A DNA stretch of 64,000 bases, taken from an uncultured Sinobacteraceae bacterium. GTDB lineage: Bacteria; Pseudomonadota; Gammaproteobacteria; Steroidobacterales; Steroidobacteraceae. Positions 54,447 through 62,417 of the stretch are shown in pieces. A program made the position numbers and the translations under genes. Under the pieces are notes generated by a model, which was given only the letters and a program-made list of their open reading frames with translations, did not search any database and had not been told where the DNA came from. How positions within the stretch are numbered: position 1 is the first letter of the stretch; the number at the start of each line of letters is the position of its first letter. The stretch spans positions 11,037-75,036 of the forward strand of contig CALEKY010000109.1 of the NCBI GenBank assembly GCA_937902995.1. Direction: 5' to 3'.

Positions 54447-54580
54447 AGGGAACAGGGGAAAGGGGAAAGGGGAAAGGGGAAAAGGGAAAGGGGAAAAGGG
54501 AAAAGGGAAAAGGGAAAAGGGAAAAGGGGAAAGGCGGCCGTGCCCGCCGTCGTTCACGAGTTACGAATCACAGTCACGAT
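54447..54580. repeat. Heptamer tandem-repeat tract (GGGAAAR type)
   Basis: About eleven units of GGGAAAG or GGGAAAA to about 54536, the longest such run in the window, followed by CGAGTTA/CGAATCA units up to the GNAT gene. Units differ by a single G/A at the seventh position, with no length errors in the core. Confidence 0.85.
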
Positions 54581-54586
54581 CTCGCA

Positions 54587-55129
54587 ATGAGCGTGCAAGA
54601 AAAACCGATGCTTTTCGCAACGCTGCAGCGCGTGAGTGCGGCCGACTTGCCGGCGCTCGCGGATCTCGCAGCGCACACATTCACGGAAACGTTCGGTCAT
54701 CTGTACCGTCCGCAAGACCTGCAAACGTTCTTGGCAACGTCACGTACAGAGGAACGGTATGCGCGCATGCTGGCGGATTCCCGTATCGGGATGTGGATCG
54801 CAAAAGTTCCGGACGCCGGCGCGATCGGTTATGTCGTCGTCGGACCTTGTAAGCTGCCGGTCCAGAATATCGAGCCGCAGGCCGGCGAGATCATGGAGCT
54901 CTATATTCGTTCCGAGTATCACGGACGTCAGCTCGGCACGCGGCTGCTCGAGACGGCCATCGAATGGCTCGAGACGGAAAGCTTCGCGCCTTTGTATGTG
55001 GGCGTGTGGTCCGAGAACTTCGGCGCCCAGCGTCTTTATCAGCGGTACGGATTTCGGAAGGTCGGCGAGTACGGCTTTCCGGTCGGGGAGCATGTGGATT
55101 TGGAGTACATTCTTCGACGCAACTCGTGA
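54587..55129 (+). CDS. GNAT-family N-acetyltransferase
   Basis: 180 residues. Acetyl-CoA-binding motif A reads EIMELYIRSEYHGRQLGTRLLETAIEWLE (Q/R-x-x-G-x-G/A form), and the end strand NFGAQRLYQRYGFRKVGEYGF carries the family's Y-x-x-x-GF motif. It acetylates an amine or protein N-terminus; specificity is unknown. No good ribosome binding site is visible because the heptamer tract runs almost to the start. The ending RRNS and the TGA lie in CGTGATT heptamers. Confidence 0.85.
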   Translation: MSVQEKPMLFATLQRVSAADLPALADLAAHTFTETFGHLYRPQDLQTFLATSRTEERYARMLADSRIGMWIAKVPDAGAIGYVVVGPCKLPVQNIEPQAGEIMELYIRSEYHGRQLGTRLLETAIEWLETESFAPLYVGVWSENFGAQRLYQRYGFRKVGEYGFPVGEHVDLEYILRRNS

Positions 55130-55245
55130 TTCGTGACGGGTGACTCGTGGGGCTCGGGGCTCGGGCCAGAACAGTACGAGCGCGTTTCTTCACCTCTATA
55201 CCACTCACTACTCACCACTCACGCTCTTCGAGTCACGAGTCACGA
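55117..55245. repeat. Heptamer tract between convergent GNAT and DUF488 genes
   Basis: CGTGATT, CGTGACG, GGTGACT, then GGGGCTC units, then CCACTCA, CTACTCA, CCACTCA, and finally GAGTCAC twice. The two ends of the tract provide the stop codons of both flanking genes. Confidence 0.8.
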
Positions 55246-55764
55246 AGATCCAGCGGGATACGTCACTCGCGTTCCTTCCACCTTCGCGAACTTGGTGAGC
55301 TCGTGCGGCTGCACATGTTTCGCATCGATGATCTCGAAGACTTCGATGCCGCGGACGAGCAGGGCATCGGCAATCAACGATCGATGACAGCGCCACGGCA
55401 CGGCTTCGGCGCACATGATGGCGATCCTTTCGGTTGCTGCTCGCGCCAACAATGCTTCCAGATGCTCGTCGAATTCTTGCGTCTGCATGTAGTCGGCGTA
55501 GCCGCGAAACGATTCGTTGCGCCAAGCGGCATTGACCGAATCCGGACGCGGGCGACGAAATCCCCCGAGTCCTCTCATGTGGACGTAGTCGATACCCGCC
55601 TCGCGTAGGGTTTCGGGAAGGGTTTCGCGATTGAACTGCGGATTGCGCCGCGAGCGGGGCACGGTGCGCACGTCCGCAAGGCAATTCACTTCGTGCGCTC
55701 CGAGCAGGCCGATGAGCTCTTCGGCGCTGCGGGTGGAATGACCTATCGTGAAAATCGGCTGCAT
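55240..55764 (-). CDS. DUF488 family protein
   Basis: 174 residues. Begins MQPIFTIGHSTRSAEELIGLL; later NCLADVRTVPRSRRNPQFNRE, then IMCAEAVPWRCHRSLIADAL with the paired Cys typical of the family. Function unknown; the conserved Cys/His residues suggest metal or nucleic-acid binding. The ATG at 55764 gives the family's normal start; the upstream extension is not conserved-looking. Its last residues AGSS and stop TGA fall in a CGTGACT heptamer. Confidence 0.82.
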   Translation of the reverse strand: MQPIFTIGHSTRSAEELIGLLGAHEVNCLADVRTVPRSRRNPQFNRETLPETLREAGIDYVHMRGLGGFRRPRPDSVNAAWRNESFRGYADYMQTQEFDEHLEALLARAATERIAIMCAEAVPWRCHRSLIADALLVRGIEVFEIIDAKHVQPHELTKFAKVEGTRVTYPAGSS

Positions 55765-55880
55765 CTGCAATCTGCAACGAGAGCGGAAGGCGTGCGTTCC
55801 TCGGATTCGGCGGCATGGGAACGGCAACGGATCGTGCGCATTCCATTGTCATCTTTCGACGCGAAATCGGCCCAGTCATC

Positions 55881-56096
55881 ATGCCTGAGAAACATAGAAC
55901 GCAAGCGATGCCTGACACACGTGTGTCACGTGTCTCGCGACACACTCAAATCAACCCCGGCAAGGCAGGCCCCAAGGGTGCGCTAGGTGTGCCTCCAGGC
56001 TCGACGTCCCGGCCGCCGAAGAGCGGTCCGAAAGGCAACGAGGGCAACAATACCCGTAGGGACTTCGCGAACGGCCCGCGCCTCAAGAGAAAGTAA
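55881..56096 (+). CDS. Possible small basic, Gly/Pro/Lys-rich protein
   Basis: 71 residues from the ATG at 55881: MPEKHRTQAMPDTRVSRVSR, then low-complexity GPKG-containing sequence, ending NGPRLKRK. The composition could suit a nucleic-acid-binding or disordered protein. There is no good ribosome binding site, and the region holds two palindromes (55914-55943), so it may be regulatory rather than coding. Confidence 0.35.
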   Translation: MPEKHRTQAMPDTRVSRVSRHTQINPGKAGPKGALGVPPGSTSRPPKSGPKGNEGNNTRRDFANGPRLKRK

Positions 56097-56228
56097 CTCA
56101 TCGGGGAATCCCCGGCACGTTCGTTGCAAATCACTCGTGCGACAGGTGCCTGAGTACGTAATCGGCGGTTCTCGCTTCATGTCAAACGCGCGTATGCTCC
56201 CCTTTGGAGCACTACGGAGTGTCTGCCC

Positions 56229-56687
56229 GTGAAAGAGCAGATCGAATCCATCTTGAGCGCGCATGGGCATCGGCCCGGGCCGCTGCTGATCGTGTTGCAT
56301 GCGGTGCAGCAGGAATTCGGCTACGTGCCCGACGAGGCGATCCCGCTGATTGCCGACGGCCTGAATCTCTCGCGGGCCGAGGTGTACGGCGTCCTGACTT
56401 TTTATCATCACTTTCGGCGTTCGCCGCCGGGCCGACACGTGGTGCAGATTTGCCGCGCCGAATCCTGCGCTGCGATGCAAGGGGAACGCTTGGCGCAATA
56501 TGCCCAGCAGCGCCTGAACATCGCTTTTCATGAAACGACGCCCGACGGACGCTTTTCGCTCGAGCCGGTGTATTGCCTCGGCAATTGCGCGTGCTCGCCG
56601 GCACTGATGATCGACGGCGAGCTGCACGGCCGCGTCTCGCCCGAGCGTTTCGATGAGCTGATCGCAAGCAAACAGGTCGAAACATGA
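56229..56687 (+). CDS. fdsG: NAD-dependent formate dehydrogenase, gamma subunit
   Basis: 152 residues of the NuoE-like thioredoxin-fold family. The 2Fe-2S ligands are the Cys in VQICRAESC (C-x4-C) and in VYCLGNCACSPA (C-x3-C). It transfers electrons between the flavin subunit and the catalytic subunit. The GTG at 56229 gives the usual length. It is first in the operon fdsG-B-A-C-D, the order known from Cupriavidus necator, and overlaps fdsB through ATGA. Confidence 0.9.
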   Translation: MKEQIESILSAHGHRPGPLLIVLHAVQQEFGYVPDEAIPLIADGLNLSRAEVYGVLTFYHHFRRSPPGRHVVQICRAESCAAMQGERLAQYAQQRLNIAFHETTPDGRFSLEPVYCLGNCACSPALMIDGELHGRVSPERFDELIASKQVET

Positions 56688-58231
56688 ATGCCGTCGTCTA
56701 TGTCTCGAAAGATGCCAGCGCATTGTCCGTAGGCGCGGAGGACGTCGCGCGCGCCATTGCGCGGGAAGCGGCTGCGCGAGGCATCGAGCTCACGCTCAAA
56801 CGTCCGGGTTCCCGAGGCATGTTTTGGCTCGAGCCGCTGGTGGAAGTGGCCGTCGGCGGCGAGCGCTTTGCCTACGGGCCGGTGAATGTCGGCGATGTGC
56901 CTGGACTCTTCGATGCGGGCTTTCTCGACAATGGCGCTCATCCTTTGCGTCTCGGTGCCACGGAGGAAATTGCCTATTTCAAGAATCAGCAGCGCCTCAC
57001 GTTCGCCCGCGTCGGGCTGATCGAGCCGACGAGCTTTCAGGACTACGTCGCGAACGGCGGTTATCGCGGTTTGCGCAATGCGCTTGCCATGCAACCTGCC
57101 GAGATCGTCCAAGCCGTGACCGATTCCGGGCTGCGCGGCCGCGGCGGTGCGGCATTTCCGACCGGCATCAAATGGAAGACCGTGCTCGATACGCCGGCCA
57201 AACAGAAATACGTGACCTGCAACGCCGATGAGGGCGATTCTGGGACATTCTCCGACCGCATGCTCATGGAAGGCGATCCCTTCGCGTTGATCGAAGGCAT
57301 GACGGTTGCGGGAATCGCTGTCGGTGCAACACAGGGATACATCTACTTGCGCGTCGAGTATCCGCACGCGCACCGTACGCTTCTCGAAGCCATCGATATC
57401 GCGTATCGCGAAGGCTGCCTCGGGGCGAACATTCTCGGCTCGGGGCATCGCTTCGATCTGGAAGTGCGCTTGGGGGCGGGCGCCTACATTTGCGGCGAAG
57501 AGACTTCGATGCTCGAAAGCCTCGAAGGCAAGCGCGGCGAAGTGCGCGTGCGTCCGCCTTTGCCCGCTGTGAAAGGACTGTTCGGACAGCCTACTATCGT
57601 CAACAACGTGATATCGCTGGCGAGCGTGCCGATCATTCTCGATCGGGGCGCGGCGTTCTATCGCGATTTCGGTGTCGGCCGGTCGCGCGGCACGATTCCG
57701 CTGCAACTGGCCGGCAATATCAAGCGCCCGGGGCTCGTCGAGCGTGCGTTCGGGTTGACGCTGCGCGAGCTGCTCTACGACTACGGCGGCGGCTCCGCCT
57801 CGGGGCGGCCGATTCGGGCGGTGCAGATCGGCGGCCCGTTGGGCGCCTATGTGCCGGCTTCCCAGTTCGACGTCGTCATCGACTATGAAACTTTGGGCGG
57901 CATCGGCGCCTTGCTCGGACATGGCGGCATCGTCGCTTTCGACGACACCGTCGACATGGCGCGCATGGCGCGGTACGCCATGGAGTTTTGCGCGGTCGAG
58001 TCTTGCGGCAAGTGCACGCCATGCCGCATCGGTTCGACGCGCGGAGTCGAAGTGATCGACCGGATTCTGTACGGCATCGATCGCGAGCGGAATTTGCAGC
58101 TGCTCGAGGATCTGTGCGACACGATGGCGGAAGGCTCGCTGTGCGGCTTGGGCGGCATGACGCCGTTCCCGGTTCGAAGCGCGCTGCGGTACTTCCGCGA
58201 AGACTTTCTCAAGACGCCCGTAAGGTACTGA
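56684..58231 (+). CDS. fdsB: NAD-dependent formate dehydrogenase, beta subunit (NuoF-like)
   Basis: 515 residues. The FMN loop GRGGAAFPTGIKWK is near residue 148, NADH-binding GAYICGEETSMLESLEG near 265, and the 4Fe-4S ligands are in ESCGKCTPCRIG with a fourth Cys in SLCGLGG near 490. About 110 N-terminal residues form the NuoE-like/thioredoxin part present in FdsB proteins. It reduces NAD+ with electrons from formate. fdsA begins three bases after the stop. Confidence 0.92.
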   Translation: MNAVVYVSKDASALSVGAEDVARAIAREAAARGIELTLKRPGSRGMFWLEPLVEVAVGGERFAYGPVNVGDVPGLFDAGFLDNGAHPLRLGATEEIAYFKNQQRLTFARVGLIEPTSFQDYVANGGYRGLRNALAMQPAEIVQAVTDSGLRGRGGAAFPTGIKWKTVLDTPAKQKYVTCNADEGDSGTFSDRMLMEGDPFALIEGMTVAGIAVGATQGYIYLRVEYPHAHRTLLEAIDIAYREGCLGANILGSGHRFDLEVRLGAGAYICGEETSMLESLEGKRGEVRVRPPLPAVKGLFGQPTIVNNVISLASVPIILDRGAAFYRDFGVGRSRGTIPLQLAGNIKRPGLVERAFGLTLRELLYDYGGGSASGRPIRAVQIGGPLGAYVPASQFDVVIDYETLGGIGALLGHGGIVAFDDTVDMARMARYAMEFCAVESCGKCTPCRIGSTRGVEVIDRILYGIDRERNLQLLEDLCDTMAEGSLCGLGGMTPFPVRSALRYFREDFLKTPVRY

Positions 58232-58233
58232 TC

Positions 58234-61077
58234 ATGTATTCGCTCGATTATTACGACTTCGGCACGCCTCCGAGCGAGAGAACCGAAACAGTCACCGTCG
58301 AAATCGACGGTGTGAGTGTGGCGGTGCCCGCGGGCATTTCGGTGATGCGCGCAGCCGCCTTGGCGCGCAAGCAAGTCCCCAAGCTCTGCGCCACGGACAA
58401 TCTGCAGGCGTTCGGCTCGTGTCGGCTGTGTCTCGTGGAAATCGAGGGCCGCAAGGGCTTCCCGGCCTCGTGCACGACCGAAGTCGCCGACGGCATGAAG
58501 ATCCGCACGCAAAGCGAAGCGCTCACGAAACTGCGCCGCGGCGTGATGGAGCTGTATCTGTCGGATCACCCGGCAGAGTACGTGAGCGATCAAATGCCGG
58601 TACGCACCGAGTTCAAGGCAATGGCACAGCTCCTCGGCGTGACCGAGAACCGTTACGGCTACGAGGGCCGACGCCACGCCAATCTGCCGATCGACGACAG
58701 CAATCCGTATTTCCGTTTCGATCCGAGCGCCTGCATCGTCTGCTCGCGCTGCGTGCGCGCATGTAACGAAGTGCAAGGCACCTTCGCGCTGACCGTCGAG
58801 GGGCGCGGTTTCGATTCGCGCATCGTCGCGAGTCAGGACGACAAGTTCTTGGAATCCGAATGCGTCTCTTGCGGCGCGTGCGTCGAGGCCTGTCCGACGA
58901 CGGCGCTGCTGGAGAAGAGTCTCGTCGCCGAACAGCCGCCCGAGCGCGTCGTGACGACGACCTGCGGCTATTGCGGCGTCGGCTGTTCGCTCAATGCAGA
59001 AGTGCGCGGCGAAACGGTCCTGCGCATGGTGCCGAATCGGCTGGGGCACGCGAACCAAGGCCATGCGTGCGTCAAAGGCCGTTTCGCCTATGGCTATGCG
59101 ACGCATCCCGACCGCGTGCTGAAGCCGATGATCCGCAAGAAGATCACGGATCCATGGCGCGAGGTGACCTGGGAAGAGGCGATTCAATATGCGGCGAGCG
59201 AGTTCAAGCGCATTCAAGCGAAGTACGGCCGCGACTCGATCGGCGGCATCACTTCCTCGCGCTGCACGAACGAAGAAACGTATCTGGTGCAGAAGCTCGT
59301 CCGTGCCGCATTCGGCAACAACAACGTCGATACTTGCGCACGCGTCTGCCATTCGCCGACGGGTTACGGCTTGAAACAGACCTTGGGCGAATCGGCCGGC
59401 ACGCAGGCGTTCACGTCGGTGATGAAGTCGGACGTGATCATGGTCATCGGTGCGAATCCAACCGAGGGCCATCCGGTGTTCGGCTCGCAGTTGAAGCGTC
59501 GATTGCGACAGGGCGCGAAGCTCATCGTCGTCGATCCGCGCGCGATCGGGCTCGTGCGCGCGCCGCACATCGAAGCCGACTATCACTTACAGCTTCGGCC
59601 CGGTACGAACGTGGCACTGCTCAATGCCTTGGCGCACGTGATCGTCACCGAAGGGTTGACGCGCGAGGACTATGTGAAAGAACGCTGCGAGCTGCCGTCG
59701 TACGAGCGATGGAAGGCTTTCGTTGCGCGTCCGGAGCAATCGCCGGAAGCGACGGCCGACATCACCGGCGTTCCTGCGGAGCTCGTGCGCGGCGCGGCGC
59801 GCCTCTACGCGAAGGCCGGGAACGCTGCGATTTATTACGGTCTCGGCGTCACCGAGCACAGCCAAGGCACGACGACCGTGATGGCGATTGCGAATTTGGC
59901 GATGGCGACCGGCAACCTCGGGCGCGAAGGCGTCGGCGTGAATCCGCTGCGCGGTCAGAACAACGTGCAAGGCTCGTGCGACATGGGCTCGTTCCCGCAC
60001 GAGCTCAGCGGCTATCGCCACATCTCGGACGATGCAACGCGCGCGCTGTTCGAATCGGCATGGGGCGTGCGGCTCAACCCAGAGCCAGGGCTTCGGATCC
60101 CCAACATGTTCGAAGCAGCGCTCGAAGGCACGTTCAAGGGCATGTACATCCAAGGCGAGGACATGGCGCAGTCCGACCCGAACACGCGGCATGTCATCGC
60201 GGCGTTTTCCTCGATGGAGTGCGTCGTCGTGCAGGATCTGTTCTTGAACGAAACGGCGAAGTTCGCGCACGTGTTTTTGCCGGGTTCTTCGTTCCTCGAG
60301 AAGGACGGCACGTTCACCAACGCCGAGCGGCGCATCTCGCGCGTGCGCAAAGTCATGGAGCCGCTCGCCGGTTACGAGGATTGGCAGGTCACGCAATTGC
60401 TGTCGAACGCGCTCGGCTACCCGATGAACTACTCGCATCCGTCCCAGATCATGGACGAAATCGCGGCGCTTACGCCGACGTTCACGGGCGTGAGCTACGA
60501 AAAGCTCGATCGACTCGGCAGCATCCAGTGGCCCTGCAACGAAGCGGCGCCGACGGGCACGCCGACGATGCACGTCAACCAGTTCGTGCGCGGCAAAGGC
60601 AAGTTCTTCGTGACGCAATACGTGCCGACGAGCGAACGCACGAACAGCCGTTATCCGCTCATTCTCACGACCGGTCGCGTGCTGACTCAGTACAACGTCG
60701 GCGCGCAGACGCGCCGCACGAGCAATGTCGTGTGGCACAGCGAAGATCGTCTGGAAATTCATCCGCACGATGCGGAAGCGCGTGGTATTTCCGACGGCGA
60801 TTGGGTCGGCGTTGCAAGCCGTACGGGTGAGACCGTGTTGCGTGCGCTCGTCACCGAGCGCGTGCAGCCGGGTGTCGTGTACACGACCTTCCATTTCCCG
60901 GAATCGGGTGCGAACGTCGTGACGACCGAGAATTCCGACTGGGCCACGAACTGTCCGGAATACAAAGTGACCGCGGTGCAAGTCATCAAGGTCACCGAGC
61001 CGGAGTCGTGGCAACAGCGGTTCCGCGAGATCACCGCACGGCGCACCACGCGAGAGGAACATGTCGGCGAAACCTGA
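58234..61077 (+). CDS. fdsA: NAD-dependent formate dehydrogenase, catalytic alpha subunit
   Basis: 947 residues. Order: 2Fe-2S ferredoxin domain (CATDNLQAFGSCRLCLVEI), His/Cys bridging segment, two 4Fe-4S clusters (CIVCSRCVRAC; CVSCGACVEACP), a further 4Fe-4S set (CGYCGVGCSL) and the bis-MGD molybdenum domain. The Mo ligand is Cys372 in CARVCHSPTG, a cysteine rather than selenocysteine form. It oxidises formate to CO2 in the cytoplasm and is typically oxygen-tolerant. Its end overlaps fdsC by 17 bases. Confidence 0.94.
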   Translation: MYSLDYYDFGTPPSERTETVTVEIDGVSVAVPAGISVMRAAALARKQVPKLCATDNLQAFGSCRLCLVEIEGRKGFPASCTTEVADGMKIRTQSEALTKLRRGVMELYLSDHPAEYVSDQMPVRTEFKAMAQLLGVTENRYGYEGRRHANLPIDDSNPYFRFDPSACIVCSRCVRACNEVQGTFALTVEGRGFDSRIVASQDDKFLESECVSCGACVEACPTTALLEKSLVAEQPPERVVTTTCGYCGVGCSLNAEVRGETVLRMVPNRLGHANQGHACVKGRFAYGYATHPDRVLKPMIRKKITDPWREVTWEEAIQYAASEFKRIQAKYGRDSIGGITSSRCTNEETYLVQKLVRAAFGNNNVDTCARVCHSPTGYGLKQTLGESAGTQAFTSVMKSDVIMVIGANPTEGHPVFGSQLKRRLRQGAKLIVVDPRAIGLVRAPHIEADYHLQLRPGTNVALLNALAHVIVTEGLTREDYVKERCELPSYERWKAFVARPEQSPEATADITGVPAELVRGAARLYAKAGNAAIYYGLGVTEHSQGTTTVMAIANLAMATGNLGREGVGVNPLRGQNNVQGSCDMGSFPHELSGYRHISDDATRALFESAWGVRLNPEPGLRIPNMFEAALEGTFKGMYIQGEDMAQSDPNTRHVIAAFSSMECVVVQDLFLNETAKFAHVFLPGSSFLEKDGTFTNAERRISRVRKVMEPLAGYEDWQVTQLLSNALGYPMNYSHPSQIMDEIAALTPTFTGVSYEKLDRLGSIQWPCNEAAPTGTPTMHVNQFVRGKGKFFVTQYVPTSERTNSRYPLILTTGRVLTQYNVGAQTRRTSNVVWHSEDRLEIHPHDAEARGISDGDWVGVASRTGETVLRALVTERVQPGVVYTTFHFPESGANVVTTENSDWATNCPEYKVTAVQVIKVTEPESWQQRFREITARRTTREEHVGET

Positions 61078-61897
61078 AGATCCGTACGGCACTTCTCCGT
61101 CGCTGTCGACAATACGGGAAGTGCCGGTTCAGGTCTGGGAAGACGGCAAGCGCAAGGACGTCCAGGATGTCGTCGTCGAAGAGCGTCCGATCGGTTTGCT
61201 CTATCAAGGCATTCCGCATGTCGTGATGCTTGCGTCGCCTGCCGATCTCGAGGATCTCGGTGTCGGCTTCACGTTGAGCGAAGGGATCGCACAAGAGCCT
61301 GGCGATATTCTGTCCGTCGGTGTCTCGCAGGCGGACGATTCGTTAACCGTCAACCTCGGCATCTCGAGCCGCAGCTTTGCCGCCTTGCTTCGCCAGCGGC
61401 GCAATCTAGCGGGCCGTACGGGTTGCGGTCTCTGCGGCGTCGAGAACGTCGAAGACGCCATCCGCACGCCGAAGCATGTCGGCGACGGTGTGCGTATCTC
61501 ATCCGACGAACTGCATGCACAGCTGTCAGCGCTTCAAGAATTGCAGCCCGTGAACGCCAGGACGGGCAGCGTCCATGCGGCGGCGTGGGCGCTGCCGGGC
61601 AAAGGCATTCAGGTCGTGCGCGAAGATGTCGGGCGGCACAACGCGTTGGATAAAGTGATTGGTGCGCTCGTGCGCGCAGGGAAGAATCCAGGCGAGGGTT
61701 ATTTCATCATCACCAGCCGCGCGAGCTTCGAAATGATTCAAAAGGCCGCAATGGTCGGTGTGTCATTGGTCGCGGCCGTATCGGCGCCGACCGCGCTCGC
61801 GATCGATGTCGCGGTGAAGAACGGCGTTACGTTGGTCGGCTTTGCGCGTGCGCATCGTCATGTGGTTTACAGTCATCGCGAACGTATAGAAGGTTGA
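61061..61897 (+). CDS. fdsC: Formate dehydrogenase accessory sulfurtransferase FdhD/FdsC
   Basis: 278 residues. The conserved CGLCG loop (in GRTGCGLCGVENVEDAI) near residue 128 carries the sulfur-transfer cysteines; EDVGRHNALDKVIGALV and ITSRASFEMIQKAA are family hallmarks. It sulfurates the molybdenum cofactor for fdsA. The start lies inside the end of fdsA, implying translational coupling. Confidence 0.92.
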   Translation: MSAKPEDPYGTSPSLSTIREVPVQVWEDGKRKDVQDVVVEERPIGLLYQGIPHVVMLASPADLEDLGVGFTLSEGIAQEPGDILSVGVSQADDSLTVNLGISSRSFAALLRQRRNLAGRTGCGLCGVENVEDAIRTPKHVGDGVRISSDELHAQLSALQELQPVNARTGSVHAAAWALPGKGIQVVREDVGRHNALDKVIGALVRAGKNPGEGYFIITSRASFEMIQKAAMVGVSLVAAVSAPTALAIDVAVKNGVTLVGFARAHRHVVYSHRERIEG

Positions 61898-61901
61898 TGC
61901 A

Positions 61902-62132
61902 ATGGGGATCGATCGGCTCATCACGATGGCGAACGAGATCGCTGCGTTCTTCGACGGCGCGAGCGATAACCAAGAGGAAGCGGCGAAGAATGCCGCCGGA
62001 CACCTACGTCGTTTCTGGGCACCGCCAATGCGCAAGCGGATCATCGAGCACGTATCTCAAGGCGGCGAAGGCCTCGCTCCGACGGCGCGCGCTGCTGTGG
62101 AATTGCTCGCGGAAGAGCTCGAGCGGGCGTGA
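61902..62132 (+). CDS. fdsD: Formate dehydrogenase delta subunit
   Basis: 76 residues, helical: RLITMANEIAAFF, then AAKNAAGHLRRFWAPPMRKRIIEH, as in FdsD. The subunit helps assembly or stability of the formate dehydrogenase complex. It follows fdsC by 4 bases and ends the operon; a GGGAAAR heptamer tract begins 15 bases later. Confidence 0.88.
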   Translation: MGIDRLITMANEIAAFFDGASDNQEEAAKNAAGHLRRFWAPPMRKRIIEHVSQGGEGLAPTARAAVELLAEELERA

Positions 62133-62147
62133 GGTCGGGGCGAAGGC

Positions 62148-62198
62148 GGGAAAGGGGAAAAGGGAAAGGGGAAAAGGGAAAAGGGAAAAGGGAAAGGA
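62148..62198. repeat. Heptamer tandem-repeat tract (GGGAAAR type)
   Basis: Seven units of GGGAAAG/GGGAAAA after the fds operon, the third such tract in the window. The rest of 62133-62417 shows no gene. Confidence 0.85.
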
Positions 62199-62417
62199 AC
62201 CGGCGGCGTCGATCAATCGAAGATGAAGACATCTGAGCGTGGCGAGCGGCGCCCGTGAGTGCGAACAAGAACACTAACGAGCTCTTCACATGATCGCTCA
62301 CACAACTAAACAGGGCGCGTAGCTTTGTCCGTATAACATTTCAGAATCGGTAAGCGCGGAGCCTGCTCAATCCGTGTGATCCACGGGGCTTGTTATGCGG
62401 TCGACAGGGGGGACGAC

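Noticed and set aside
58860..60830. Out-of-frame 656-codon reading frame within fdsA
   Set aside because: An arginine-rich shadow in the +2 frame of a clearly conserved molybdoenzyme gene; no motif and no start signals.
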